A model generated the notes under the pieces. The model did not search any database. It saw only the letters and a program-made list of their open reading frames with translations, and was not told the origin of the DNA. The position numbers and the translations under genes are program-made. A DNA stretch of 64,000 bases. Source: an uncultured Acetatifactor sp. (GTDB taxonomy: Bacteria; Bacillota; Clostridia; Lachnospirales; Lachnospiraceae). The DNA lies in contig CAJUFI010000021.1 of the NCBI GenBank assembly GCA_910585665.1, forward strand, positions 1 to 64,000. Direction: 5' to 3'. Positions 52,115 through 62,220 of this stretch are shown piece by piece. Numbering within the stretch: position 1 is the first letter of the stretch; each line of letters starts with the position of its first letter.

Positions 52115-54371
52115 AAAAGCATTGAAACGCACAGGCATTGTACTTCTGCTTATTGCCGCTGTCTTTCTGATCCGGTTTCTGAACGGCCGGGAGAAGGATT
52201 CCGTCCAGTATACCCAGGAGACAGAAAAGTTCATTTCCAATGAAAGTTTAAAGCGGCTGGAGGGAAGCGGCTATCAGAAGGTTGCGGAGAATTCGTTTTT
52301 GAGCGTGGAGCTGAACTTCGCGGACGGGAATGTGCTTATCACAGACAAAGAGAGCGGATATGTCTGGAGAAGCGCCCCCCTGCAGGAGGAAATCCACAGG
52401 GAAGGCAGCAATGATACGTGGAAGAATAACCTGCGCTCTCCCATCGTCTATAATTACGTCACCGATACTGCCCAGCTGGATGCCAATTACGGCAATGTAT
52501 ACAGCGGTCAGACGGAAATATCAGTATATGAACTGGAGGGAGGAGTCCGCGTCTTCTTTTCCTTTTTGGATACCCATATTACGCTGGGATATGATTTGAG
52601 GCTTGTGGAGGACTATCTGGAGATTTCCGTACCGGCGAACCTTGTCTCCGATACGGGATTGGTCTATAAGCAATCGGAATCGGGACAGAAGGTGATTGAC
52701 AAGAACCAGACATGCCTGCTGACGGAGTTTTCGGTGTTTCCTTATCTGGGGGCGGTGTTCGGAGAGAATGACACGGAAGGATATTTGTTTGTACCGGATG
52801 GAATCGGCGGCATTATGGATTTTTCCATTGACGGAAATGCCACGTCCCAGTTCGTGGGAAATGTGTACGGTTCGGATCTGGCATTGCTGAGCAATTACGA
52901 TAATACCATTTATTCCGAGATGCGCAGCGCATTGCATGTGGAGTATCCCGTCTATGGCCTGGTGAGAGATGGGAATTCCTTTGTGGCGATTATTGAGGAA
53001 GGCGAGACCCAGGCAGATATCGTGGCGTCGAAAAAGGGAGTCCAGACAGGATTCCATTCGATTCAGTCCAGGTTCAGGCACCGCCTGAAATATAAAATCC
53101 TTACGAATACGGCGACGGGGGACGGTTATTTCACCTATTCTGATTTTAAGATTGAGCATTCCAGGAAAATATTATATCACTTTGACAGCGGTGAGAAGGC
53201 CGATTACGTACAGATGGCTAAGCTGTACCGCAGTTATCTGATTGAGAAGAACGGCATCGACCTTGAGAAATCTTTTGAGGCAGAAGAGCCCTTACAGCTG
53301 TATGTCATCGGCGGAGATATCGAAGAGAATGCCATAGGAAGCACCTTTCTTGTGGGGACGACTTTCGAACAGGCGAAAGAGATGGTGCGGTATCTGAAAG
53401 AACAGGGAATGGAAGCGGTGGATGTCATCTATACGGGCTGGTCCAAGGGAGGGCTTTCCGTAGCGGTTCCGGATCGTTTCCCCATACCTTCAAAGCTGGG
53501 AGGCAAATCGGATCTCGAAGAGCTCAGCCATTATGTGCAGGAACAGGGATACCGTTTTTACCTGTATGACGAATATGTAATGCTGGATTCTTCGAAAGGA
53601 GTCAGCACCAGAAAGGATACGGTATACAATATCCAGGATAACTCTATCTTGAACGGTGGTTTTGCCAATGATTCCTACAGCAGGGAACAGATGGAAAAAT
53701 GCCGGAAAAAATACAGAGGCTTTGCCCTTGACGGAATAGAAGCCGGCGAACTGGGAGTTTATCTGTATTCTGACTTTAATAAAAACAGCCTGATGGACAG
53801 AGACAGCACAAAACAGGCGCAGGTAGCTTTGGCCAAAGAATTGATAGAGCAGTATGGATCGGTGCGGCTGCTGAAGCCCAATGCCTACCTGGTGCAGAAC
53901 GGCGTTCACTTTACTGCTTTTCCGGGGGATAATTTCCATAATATCATCGATGAGACGGTTCCCTTTTACGCCATTGCCCTGCATGGACTGGTCACCTATA
54001 ACATCGGAAGCTATAATAACGGGTTCTATGAGCCGAAGACAGATTTCCTTCGGTCCATTGAGTATGGAGGAAACGTCGCGTTTCATGTGACGGCATCGCC
54101 CACCAGCGAACTGATGCTGGGGGAAAGCTTCTACAGTTACAGCACGGAATTCGATCAGTGGAAAGAGGATATTGTGGATGTATACGGACGGTATCAGGAG
54201 TTCAGCAAGGCCACGGCGGGAAGATTCATTGAGGATCATGAGTTGTTATCCGGAACTGTGACCAAAGTGGTGTATGAAGGCGGAGTGGCTGTCCTGATCA
54301 ATTATTCAGATGAGGATGATACCTATCAGGGGACAACGATTCCGGCAGAAGACTTTGTGATTGTGAGGTAG
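52107..54371 (+). CDS. DUF5696 protein: membrane-anchored putative glycosidase-like barrel
   Basis: 754 residues. One N-terminal membrane anchor (about 8-26), a beta-rich region (about 60-380), then a segment with TIM-barrel-like periodicity (about 395-690: MEAVDVIYTGWSKGG, RFYLYDEYVMLDSS, FALDGIEAGELGVYLYSDF, VQNGVHFTAFPGDNF) and a final small beta domain. The acidic residues in these strand ends are placed as in retaining glycosidases, but no known GH family was recognised. DUF5696 is the label I associate with this layout. A TTG start at 52107 gives proper spacing to GGGAGG and overlaps the preceding gene by 8 bases. Confidence 0.7.
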   Translation: MFKKALKRTGIVLLLIAAVFLIRFLNGREKDSVQYTQETEKFISNESLKRLEGSGYQKVAENSFLSVELNFADGNVLITDKESGYVWRSAPLQEEIHREGSNDTWKNNLRSPIVYNYVTDTAQLDANYGNVYSGQTEISVYELEGGVRVFFSFLDTHITLGYDLRLVEDYLEISVPANLVSDTGLVYKQSESGQKVIDKNQTCLLTEFSVFPYLGAVFGENDTEGYLFVPDGIGGIMDFSIDGNATSQFVGNVYGSDLALLSNYDNTIYSEMRSALHVEYPVYGLVRDGNSFVAIIEEGETQADIVASKKGVQTGFHSIQSRFRHRLKYKILTNTATGDGYFTYSDFKIEHSRKILYHFDSGEKADYVQMAKLYRSYLIEKNGIDLEKSFEAEEPLQLYVIGGDIEENAIGSTFLVGTTFEQAKEMVRYLKEQGMEAVDVIYTGWSKGGLSVAVPDRFPIPSKLGGKSDLEELSHYVQEQGYRFYLYDEYVMLDSSKGVSTRKDTVYNIQDNSILNGGFANDSYSREQMEKCRKKYRGFALDGIEAGELGVYLYSDFNKNSLMDRDSTKQAQVALAKELIEQYGSVRLLKPNAYLVQNGVHFTAFPGDNFHNIIDETVPFYAIALHGLVTYNIGSYNNGFYEPKTDFLRSIEYGGNVAFHVTASPTSELMLGESFYSYSTEFDQWKEDIVDVYGRYQEFSKATAGRFIEDHELLSGTVTKVVYEGGVAVLINYSDEDDTYQGTTIPAEDFVIVR

Positions 54372-54377
54372 GGGCGT

Positions 54378-55241
54378 ATGAAAAAGCTAAAAATTGAGTC
54401 AAAACAAAAGATAATCGGTTTCGCTTTCGTAGGTCCATGGCTTTTAGGCTTTGCAGTTTTTTCGGCCTATCCTCTGCTCTATTCCCTGTATATGTCATTC
54501 AATAAAGTGAAAGTATCGGGAAGCGCCCTGAAGATGGAGTGGATGGGTTGGGAGAATTACAATAAGGCTCTGTTACGGGATGCGGAGGTAATGAATAACC
54601 TGATCAAGGTGTTGCAGAACACAGTCATCATTATCCCCATCATTGTTGTTTTTGCCATTATCATGGCATTGCTTCTGAATGAAGAATTCAAAGGAAGGTC
54701 GTTTATCAGGGCAGTCTTCTTTTTGCCGGTGCTTCTGACAAGCGGAAATCTCATCGAAAGCCTGACTGCCCAGGGCCAGGGGACCGTCTCTTTCTTGAAG
54801 AGCGATACCATCAATAGCCTGTTGGCGAATATCGGCGGTTCGCTGGGGGAAACCCTTACGATGGTGATCGACAGTTTCCTGATCATCCTGTGGTATTCAG
54901 GCGTCCAGATGCTGATTCTCATAGCGGGAATGCAGAGCGTCAATCCAAGCGTGTATGAGGCGGCCACCATCGACGGGGCGGGCAAGTGGGAAAGCCTGTG
55001 GCTGATAACGCTGCCGAATCTGGTGCCCTTCATATTGCTGGCAACTATTTATACCGTTGTAGACCAGTTTACTGCGCCCTTTAACAAGATTATGGATTTT
55101 ATCATGGGCCATATGAACAATGTCAAAACCGGTTATGGCTACGCCAGTGCCATATCGTTCCTGTATTTTTTGTTGATCCTGGGAATGATTGGGATTGTAT
55201 TTCTCATGTTCCGCAGGTCTGTAACAGAGAAAAAGAGATGA
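54378..55241 (+). CDS. Sugar ABC transporter permease, MalF-like (pair 2)
   Basis: 287 residues, six membrane segments starting FVGPWLLGFAVFSAYPLLYSLYMSF, with the EAA loop YEAATIDGAGKWESLWLITLPNL. It starts 6 bases after the DUF5696 stop. Sequence differs clearly from pair 1, so this is a second importer rather than a recent duplicate. Confidence 0.93.
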   Translation: MKKLKIESKQKIIGFAFVGPWLLGFAVFSAYPLLYSLYMSFNKVKVSGSALKMEWMGWENYNKALLRDAEVMNNLIKVLQNTVIIIPIIVVFAIIMALLLNEEFKGRSFIRAVFFLPVLLTSGNLIESLTAQGQGTVSFLKSDTINSLLANIGGSLGETLTMVIDSFLIILWYSGVQMLILIAGMQSVNPSVYEAATIDGAGKWESLWLITLPNLVPFILLATIYTVVDQFTAPFNKIMDFIMGHMNNVKTGYGYASAISFLYFLLILGMIGIVFLMFRRSVTEKKR

Positions 55242-55295
55242 GAAATGGAATCTTTTACAAAATATGACAGAAGAGTCATACGAGGGAGGGAAGAT

Positions 55296-56258
55296 ATGCG
55301 AAATCCTGCAATAGGAAAGGCATTCCGCTGGTTGAAAAGAAATCTGTTCGGAGGAGAGGTAAGGATCATTCCGAAGCTTATCCTGTACTTTATCCTGATC
55401 GTTTTTTCCCTGATCTATATCGAGCCGGTTTTATACATTATCAGCACATCTTTCAAGAACTATGCCGATCTGGTGGATCCTACTGCAAAGTGGATTCCCA
55501 AGGAGGGCACATTGGTCAATTTCATGTACGCCCTGGAGGAACTGAAGGTGATACCTCAGTTTACCAGGGATAAGACCTTCTGGGAGACCATCAGCTCTTC
55601 GCCGATGTTTCTATCGGTGATGACATCGGTTCCGGCTGCAGTCATACAGACTGTCACCTGCGCCTTGGCAGGATATGGGCTGGCAAAGCTGAAGGTGCCC
55701 TGCAAAAAGGCGCTGATCGTCCTGCTTGTATTCAATTATATCGTACCGCCCCAGGCCACTTTCATCCCCATGGCCTGGGTGTTCCGGAACCTGAAATTGG
55801 TGAATTCGCCGCTGGCGTTCATCGTTCCTGCCCTGTTTGGAAACGGGCTGAAATCCAGCCTTTTTATCCTTATCTATATGCAGTTTTTCAGGAAGATACC
55901 GAACGAGCTGGAGGAGGCGGCGCTGATTGACGGCGCGGGTTATCTGAGATTGTTCGTCAAGGTCATGTTCCCTCTGGCAAAATCCGCAAGGACTACGGTA
56001 TTTCTGTTCTCGCTGGTATGGCATTGGAATGAGACATATCTGACAAGGGTATTGTACCCCAGCTTAAATACCATGAGCACCATTATTTCCACGGTGAAAG
56101 AGGATTCCAACTTTGCGTACTGGGCGGGATCCAACTACAACATCATGCAGGTGAAAATGGCTTCCTGTCTGTTGTTGATTGGGCCTATGCTGATAGTGTA
56201 TCTTTTTACCCAGAAACAATTTACGGAAAGTATTGAACGGACGGGAATTGTGGGATAG
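55296..56258 (+). CDS. Sugar ABC transporter permease, MalG-like (pair 2)
   Basis: 320 residues, six membrane segments and the EAA loop (EEAALIDGAGYLRLFVKVMFPLAK). I choose the ATG at 55296 because GGGAGGGAAG stands before it; an ATG at 55245 would add 17 residues. It completes pair 2. Confidence 0.92.
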   Translation: MRNPAIGKAFRWLKRNLFGGEVRIIPKLILYFILIVFSLIYIEPVLYIISTSFKNYADLVDPTAKWIPKEGTLVNFMYALEELKVIPQFTRDKTFWETISSSPMFLSVMTSVPAAVIQTVTCALAGYGLAKLKVPCKKALIVLLVFNYIVPPQATFIPMAWVFRNLKLVNSPLAFIVPALFGNGLKSSLFILIYMQFFRKIPNELEEAALIDGAGYLRLFVKVMFPLAKSARTTVFLFSLVWHWNETYLTRVLYPSLNTMSTIISTVKEDSNFAYWAGSNYNIMQVKMASCLLLIGPMLIVYLFTQKQFTESIERTGIVG

Positions 56259-56345
56259 ACAGATTCCCACCATTCTGTGCCCCGGGAGATAGATATCATG
56301 TCTGAAGCCATGGACGCGGATCGGACGAAGAAAAGGAGGATAAGT

Positions 56346-57278
56346 ATGTATCAGACAAAAGCAGTAGGCTGCAGAGAGTTATTGAAGGATTATGAAGGCA
56401 GGAAGCATGATTATGCCGCTTATCGGCTGGTTTTTGAGGGAGCGGAGGGATACGATGTCTACAATATAAGCCAGGAATTTGAGGAGGGCGGCCAATTCTA
56501 CCTTGCCGGACGCGTGGAAAAAAGAGACAATGAGATTTCCTGTGTCCGCATTTTCCGCAGGACAGGGGAACACCGGTATACTGCAGATTTCCCTGAGATG
56601 GTGTTTGAGAGATTTCAGGATCCCTTTGTGACGCGTATCGGAGAGGAACTGGTTCTTGGGGGCGTGCAGATTGAGACGGATCCTTTATATCCGGAGAGGG
56701 TAATCAACTGGAGGACTCTTTTTTACAGGGGAAAGACAATCAGGGAGTTAAAGCTATTTGCCGCAGGACCTGCCCACATGAAGGATATCCGCCTGGGAGA
56801 GATGGAAAACGGTAAAATAGCAATCTTTACCCGGCCTCAGGGAAAAATGGGCGGCCTTGGAAAGATTGGGTTTACCAGCGTGGACGCTCTGGAAGAAGTG
56901 AATGAAGAGAGCATCCTGGGCGCAAGGATTTTTGACACGCATTTTCTTCCGGAGGAATGGGGAGGGGCGAATCAGGTCAATCTGTTGGAGGACGGACGCC
57001 TGGGCGTATTAGGACATATTGCGTACAGGGACGAGAACCATTTACATTATCATTCCATGAGCTTTCTCTTCGATCCGGAGACCATGGGGCACACCCCTGT
57101 CAAAATCATTGCAAGAAGAAGCGATATTCCCGCAGGAGGGGCAAAACGTCCGGATCTTGAGGATGTGATCTTCTCCGGCGGCCTTGTCAGGAGGGAAGAT
57201 GGAAAATGGGAGCTGTATACGGGGGTTTCCGACTGTGAAGCCTGTGTGATTGAGATTGACGACCCATTTAAGGCATGA
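56346..57278 (+). CDS. DUF1861 (MTP-1-like) five-bladed propeller protein
   Basis: 310 residues, no signal peptide, so intracellular. Beta-strand repeats with DPF, WG and HLHYHSMSFLFDPETM segments match the DUF1861 family, which I associate with the beta-propeller fold of glycoside families 43, 62, 68 and 130. Whether it is catalytic is unknown. The ATG at 56346 has AAGGAGG upstream; the longer frame start at 56277 has none. It lies 3.8 kb from a true GH130 enzyme in the same operon. Confidence 0.75.
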   Translation: MYQTKAVGCRELLKDYEGRKHDYAAYRLVFEGAEGYDVYNISQEFEEGGQFYLAGRVEKRDNEISCVRIFRRTGEHRYTADFPEMVFERFQDPFVTRIGEELVLGGVQIETDPLYPERVINWRTLFYRGKTIRELKLFAAGPAHMKDIRLGEMENGKIAIFTRPQGKMGGLGKIGFTSVDALEEVNEESILGARIFDTHFLPEEWGGANQVNLLEDGRLGVLGHIAYRDENHLHYHSMSFLFDPETMGHTPVKIIARRSDIPAGGAKRPDLEDVIFSGGLVRREDGKWELYTGVSDCEACVIEIDDPFKA

Positions 57279-57314
57279 TCCGGCGGGAACCGGAGGAGAG
57301 GCAGGTATGGCCAG

Positions 57315-59477
57315 GTGATACAAAAGGAACACGGGCAAATCAATTTATTCTGTAATCATAGGTTCTTATTCCAGGTATTGCAGGATGAAATTGAAATTGC
57401 CTATGAAAACGGTGACAGAAGTGTCTTCGGAAAAGTGACATTTGGACAATGGGAGACAGAAGTCTGCAGCGAAAACCAGTGCTGCCTGTTTTCCGAAAAA
57501 CTGCTGCCCGAGCTGAATGTGATGCTGCGCCTACAGGTCACATATACCGTTCAGGATTCCATTGTCATCAAAAAAATCACATGCTGTCAGAATCATATCC
57601 TGAATCTGTATATCTCCCTGTCACAGCGGATAAGGCATCCGGAGACGGAGCAGATATGGTCATTCGGGGCAGTGAAAAACGAGGCAGTCTGTATTTACGG
57701 CAGCCGGAGCACACAGCCTTTTCCGGCGGCAGGTATGATATTAAAGTGCGGGGATGTGCTGGGTGTCCTGATGGATACCGGAATCGCGAATGAATGGTCA
57801 GGATGGCGTTCCCGGAGAACCGCGGACGGAAACGCCCCCGCAGTGACTGCCTACGACCCTGTCTTAATGGAGGAATCGGTAAAGGGCAAGGAAATCAGGC
57901 TTCATGCCGGGGAATATTATCCCACCTATGACATCCCCTTTGAAGCGGAGGGGAAAAACGGAGCATCCGCCTGGGGAAGAAAAGGATATGGGTATCTGCT
58001 GGAATGCAATGTGAGACGCGTCCCCTGCCGTCTGGCGGCCAGCGCGGCAGGGAAAAGGGTTCTGGATCGGACCTTCGAAACGTGCGGAAGGCAGGTGATT
58101 CCTGTTCTGGGCATGGCAGAGACTGCCCTTATCGAGATGTACTGGGAAGAGGGTGCGATAGAGCCGCTGCGTCTCTATGAACAGAAAAAGGAAGCGCGCC
58201 CCTGGCACAGTCTGCGGCAGAATGAGGAAAAATCGTACCGTTACTTTTTCTTTGTGGATAATTTTGAAGTCAATCTGAGAAATCTGAGGAAATACGCACA
58301 GATACATCTGGCGGAGGCTTTGGGATTCTCAGGGACAGCGGCGGAGAAAATACTGTATGCGGATTTCAGGATGCTGAACTGGCAGGCAGAACCGGGGCTT
58401 GGGGTGCCTTTGTGCGTACCCAGCATCGACTATTTTGAAATGTATTTCCGGGACGTATTCTGGAGCGTCAATGGCGTGGAGGATAAGGAGCTGAATGAGA
58501 CCATCCTGGGGATGATCAAAAATACCATTGATTCCCACAGCTGGGTGGACAATATCATTACGCCCTATTTTGGCAGCAGGGAAAAAATCGATAATGAAAT
58601 CAATTATCTTTTCATTATCTGGAATTACCTGAACTGGAAGAGATTCGGCCTCGCGCCTGACCTGGAACGGCTAGAAGGCATAGTACGGCTGCTCCTGAAC
58701 CGTTACGATCCCCAGAGGAAAGGCAGGATCAAGATCAACAATCCCCAGTCTCTTATGGATGTGATGTGGCAGGCAGAACCCAGTTATTTCGCAGTGAGCC
58801 AGGGATACTACTGTCTGACGATGAAGACGGCGCTGGCCCTTGGAATCGGCGGTGTGGACGCGGCGTATGTGGAGGACACCAGAAGGGAATATGCGAGCTA
58901 TTATGGGGAAGACGGGGAGGGGAGGAAATATCTTCGGACCTTTCCGGGAAACAGGCTGGGAGAGGGAGGCGGGGATCTGGACATTCTTTCCTGCCTGGAT
59001 CTGGAACCCGAGTTCTTAAGCCTGTATCTGTTTGATGAGAGCCTGCTGGGAAAGGAAATCGTGACGGACACATTGGATCGGATTCCCGTTTTTGAGGGAT
59101 GTATGATGCCGATCATCGCCTGTGCGGACGGAACCTTTTTTACGAAAGAGCGCAATCCCTTTAACGGGGGGCAGTTCTGGGAGGCCGGCCGTTACGCAAA
59201 TGGGGGAAGTTATCTGAGGCCTCAGTATATTGCCCTTGCGGCGGGAAAGTATCACGGTTGGAAGCCAGCGGATGAATTGATGAAGAAGCGGCTGAAGGCA
59301 GAATTCGAGATCTGCCAGGAGGATCCTGTCAGCATGGAGTATCTACATGCTTTTGGCCAACCGGAAAAATGCAGCGGACATAAGGTGTTCGCGTGGAATG
59401 TGTTCGTAAATGAAATCAACAGATGGATCCGCAGGACCATAGATCCCGGATTTCTGGCAGGCGAAGACATCATATGA
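57315..59477 (+). CDS. Large putative glycosidase, family not recognised
   Basis: 720 residues, cytosolic. An N-terminal beta-sandwich (about 1-300) and a helical C-terminal domain (about 320-700) suggest the (alpha/alpha)6-barrel layout of several hydrolases and phosphorylases. Aromatic and acidic residues recur at helix starts (DYFEMYFRDVFWSV, HSWVDNIITPYFG, NEINYLFIIWNYLNW, MWQAEPSYFAVSQGYY). I do not recognise a CAZy family. The GTG start at 57315 lacks a well-placed ribosome site, and a four-codon ATG-to-TGA frame (57307-57318) lies just before it, so translation may be coupled. It was chosen for frame length. Confidence 0.7.
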   Translation: MIQKEHGQINLFCNHRFLFQVLQDEIEIAYENGDRSVFGKVTFGQWETEVCSENQCCLFSEKLLPELNVMLRLQVTYTVQDSIVIKKITCCQNHILNLYISLSQRIRHPETEQIWSFGAVKNEAVCIYGSRSTQPFPAAGMILKCGDVLGVLMDTGIANEWSGWRSRRTADGNAPAVTAYDPVLMEESVKGKEIRLHAGEYYPTYDIPFEAEGKNGASAWGRKGYGYLLECNVRRVPCRLAASAAGKRVLDRTFETCGRQVIPVLGMAETALIEMYWEEGAIEPLRLYEQKKEARPWHSLRQNEEKSYRYFFFVDNFEVNLRNLRKYAQIHLAEALGFSGTAAEKILYADFRMLNWQAEPGLGVPLCVPSIDYFEMYFRDVFWSVNGVEDKELNETILGMIKNTIDSHSWVDNIITPYFGSREKIDNEINYLFIIWNYLNWKRFGLAPDLERLEGIVRLLLNRYDPQRKGRIKINNPQSLMDVMWQAEPSYFAVSQGYYCLTMKTALALGIGGVDAAYVEDTRREYASYYGEDGEGRKYLRTFPGNRLGEGGGDLDILSCLDLEPEFLSLYLFDESLLGKEIVTDTLDRIPVFEGCMMPIIACADGTFFTKERNPFNGGQFWEAGRYANGGSYLRPQYIALAAGKYHGWKPADELMKKRLKAEFEICQEDPVSMEYLHAFGQPEKCSGHKVFAWNVFVNEINRWIRRTIDPGFLAGEDII

Positions 59478-59595
59478 CGACAGACAGTGGTCAATAGCTA
59501 ATTGAGAACAGCTTCTGCTCCCCACGGCATCAGCCCATACGAAAGTGCTGGGCGGAGCAGACACGGAATTGGAATAGGAATAGGAGGAGAAACAT

Positions 59596-61110
59596 ATGGA
59601 CAATTATTACCAATTTCATGATCTGGAGGATATGAAGAAGCTTCCAGGGCTCTCTATTCCCGATTACAGGGAGCTGAACAGGAGGTTTCTTGAGGCAGTG
59701 CATGAGCCCGCCAACAAAATATACAGAACGAATCCGGAGAACGGGCATCCCATTTTCGGGGCGTACACCCTCAGCGATTCCAATGAAATGGTGACCTGGG
59801 GGATCCTGGCAGTGGGCGAGTGGCTGATGAATCTGGATACGGAATGGATCGCGCCCACCTATTTTGATTTTTTCAGCCAATCCCATCAGGTGTTCCTGAA
59901 TTCGCCCCATGGGAATGGGACAGAATTCTGGTATCTCTTTTATGTGAACCTGCTTGCAGGAGCCGTATACAGAACCCTGTACCAGGGGGACGAAAGGGCG
60001 GAAAGGTGCCTGATTGAGTCTGCCGGTTCCATGAAAGCGATGGCGCATAGGATAGCATATGATTTCAACGCCCAGGGATTTGATTTTGCCGCCGGTCACC
60101 CGTTTACAAACAAAGACATCTATCGTCAGCCGGATTCCTCAGCAGGGTATGCATACCAGATGCTTTTTGCCAGCCAGGTTCTGGGACAGTCCGACTGTCT
60201 GGAGGAAAGCATAAGGGCGATCAGGCTGTACCAGGCCCATGAGGGCAATCCCTGGTATGAGATTCCCAACGGAAGCGCGGGACTGCTGACTGCAGCATGG
60301 CTCCAGAGCCACGGCTATAAGAACGATGTGGAGAAGACGGCTTTCTGGGTATTTGACCATGAAAACGGTCCCCTGCAGAAGGGCAGCTGGGGAGAGGAAT
60401 GTGTGAACGGTCTGATGATGGGCTGGCGGGGAGATACCAGAAAGGATGCCATGGATTCCGCTTACAGTATGGAGAGCCTGATGCCCATGCAGCTTTTGCT
60501 GCCCGCCGTACGGTTCTGTCCGGCTCTGGCGGAAGCGGTGGCCTGCTGGGTGCGCCATGTGATGTCCTCCTTCCAGCTGTTTTACGGACAGGGAAAGACG
60601 AAGCTGAGAGAAACCCGGCCGGATTTGAATCCGGCAGTTCCCTATGAGAAACTCCGGCGGACAGACGGGGAGGAAAATCCCACAGCATGCGGGGATTTTT
60701 GCGGAGAGAGATCCGTCTACGGCGCGGGATATCTGATGTGGCTGGACGCACTGGTGAGGAATACGGAGCAGGAGTGGATATTTGCGCTGGATCTGTCCAT
60801 AACCGATTGGATCAGCCGGAAGACCTGTCCGGTATATCTGCTTCAGAATCCCCTTGACCGTGAGGTCACCATACATTTTACCGTGGCGGATATCTGGAGG
60901 AAAAAAAGACCGGATTTATTCGAAAAAACGTTTCAAGTGTGGGAATTGTCTTCCATGAGAGAAACAGGGACATCCGATGGGGAAATCACTGTCACGCTGG
61001 CGGCAGGGGAATGCGGATACATTGCGGTTTTGAAGGAAGCGCCTGAGACTGCGGGTCATTTTATCTGTGGGGCAGACGGGGAAGAATTATTATACCGGGA
61101 GGTCAACTGA
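59596..61110 (+). CDS. Second putative helical glycosidase, family not recognised
   Basis: 504 residues, cytosolic, with repeating helix pairs (GILAVGEWLMNLDTEWIAPTYF, SSAGYAYQMLFASQVLGQS, GSAGLLTAAWLQSHGYKN) like an (alpha/alpha)-barrel enzyme, followed by a small C-terminal beta domain (about 400-500). No CAZy family recognised. RBS GGAGGAG precedes the ATG. Its stop overlaps the GH130 start (TGATG), so the two are translated together and probably act on the same sugar. Confidence 0.7.
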   Translation: MDNYYQFHDLEDMKKLPGLSIPDYRELNRRFLEAVHEPANKIYRTNPENGHPIFGAYTLSDSNEMVTWGILAVGEWLMNLDTEWIAPTYFDFFSQSHQVFLNSPHGNGTEFWYLFYVNLLAGAVYRTLYQGDERAERCLIESAGSMKAMAHRIAYDFNAQGFDFAAGHPFTNKDIYRQPDSSAGYAYQMLFASQVLGQSDCLEESIRAIRLYQAHEGNPWYEIPNGSAGLLTAAWLQSHGYKNDVEKTAFWVFDHENGPLQKGSWGEECVNGLMMGWRGDTRKDAMDSAYSMESLMPMQLLLPAVRFCPALAEAVACWVRHVMSSFQLFYGQGKTKLRETRPDLNPAVPYEKLRRTDGEENPTACGDFCGERSVYGAGYLMWLDALVRNTEQEWIFALDLSITDWISRKTCPVYLLQNPLDREVTIHFTVADIWRKKRPDLFEKTFQVWELSSMRETGTSDGEITVTLAAGECGYIAVLKEAPETAGHFICGADGEELLYREVN

Positions 61111-62186
61111 TGAAAATTAACAGATGCACACAAAATCCTCTTCTGACGCCTGCAGACGTAAGGCCCAGCAATCCGCGTTTTCAGGTAGACGGTGTCTTTA
61201 ATTGCGGCGTGGCCCGATATGGGGATGAGATCATTCTTCTGTGCCGTGTGGCAGAGTCGGTGAAGCAGGATGAGGAAGGAAAGATTGAAATCCCAATCGT
61301 GGTGAACGAAGAAGGAAGGGATCGGATTGCCACGGTGGCATATGACAAAAGAGTCCAGACGCAGTTCGATTATTCAGACAACAGAACCATTTTCAGGACA
61401 AGGCCCAATGGAGGCAGGATTGCAGTGAATCTCACATCCCTCTCCCACCTGCGGGTAGCCCGCTCAAAAGACGGTATCCACTTTACCATTGACGAGAAGC
61501 CCAGCATTATGCCCATCGCCTCTCAGGAATCCTGGGGGATGGAGGATCCCAGGATCACGCAGATTGGTCAGGTGTACTACATCACTTATTCCGCGGTGAC
61601 GGAGAACGGCGTGTGCGTTTCCCTGATGAAGACGGAGGATTTTACATATTTTGAGAGAATGGGCATCATCTTCGGGCCGGAAAACAAGGATGTGACGATA
61701 TTTCCGGAAAAAATCGGAGGACAGTATGTGGCTTTCAACAGACCGGTGCCCTTTGGAATCGGAAATCCGTCCATGTGGCTTGCCAAATCCCCGGATTTGC
61801 TTCACTGGGGAGAACAGGAGCTGTTCATGGCGGCCTCTAAGGAAGATGGATGGGATGCCGGAAGAATAGGGGGAGGAGCTGTACCTGTAAAGACAGAGAA
61901 GGGATGGCTTGTGGTCTATCATGCGGCCGATGAAAATGACAGATACTGTCTGGGGATCTATCTGCTTGATCCGGAGGAACCGAAGAAGGTTATCGGAAAG
62001 CTGGACGTTCCTTTTATCGAGCCTGAGACCGTATACGAGAAGGAGGGATTTTTTGGCAATGTGGTCTTTACCTGTGGGGCGCTCCTGGAGGACGAGACGC
62101 TTATGATCTATTACGGCGCTGCAGATGATAAAATATGCAGGGTGGACGTGGCGCTTCAGGATATCTACGAGATGCTTGGAGTGTAG
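61110..62186 (+). CDS. GH130 beta-mannoside phosphorylase-type enzyme
   Basis: 358 residues, five-bladed propeller. The family 130 hallmarks are clear: NPLLTPADVRPSNPRFQVDGVFNCGVARY at the N-terminus, SWGMEDPRIT for the active-site Asp, and VVYHAADENDRYCLGIYLLD. These enzymes split beta-mannosides with phosphate, releasing mannose 1-phosphate. The sequence resembles the group acting on beta-1,2-oligomannans, but this subgroup call is from memory. No signal peptide: it acts after import. Confidence 0.88.
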   Translation: MKINRCTQNPLLTPADVRPSNPRFQVDGVFNCGVARYGDEIILLCRVAESVKQDEEGKIEIPIVVNEEGRDRIATVAYDKRVQTQFDYSDNRTIFRTRPNGGRIAVNLTSLSHLRVARSKDGIHFTIDEKPSIMPIASQESWGMEDPRITQIGQVYYITYSAVTENGVCVSLMKTEDFTYFERMGIIFGPENKDVTIFPEKIGGQYVAFNRPVPFGIGNPSMWLAKSPDLLHWGEQELFMAASKEDGWDAGRIGGGAVPVKTEKGWLVVYHAADENDRYCLGIYLLDPEEPKKVIGKLDVPFIEPETVYEKEGFFGNVVFTCGALLEDETLMIYYGAADDKICRVDVALQDIYEMLGV

Positions 62187-62220
62187 AGGGGAAGGACTAC
62201 AGGGGACATGGAGGACCAGG

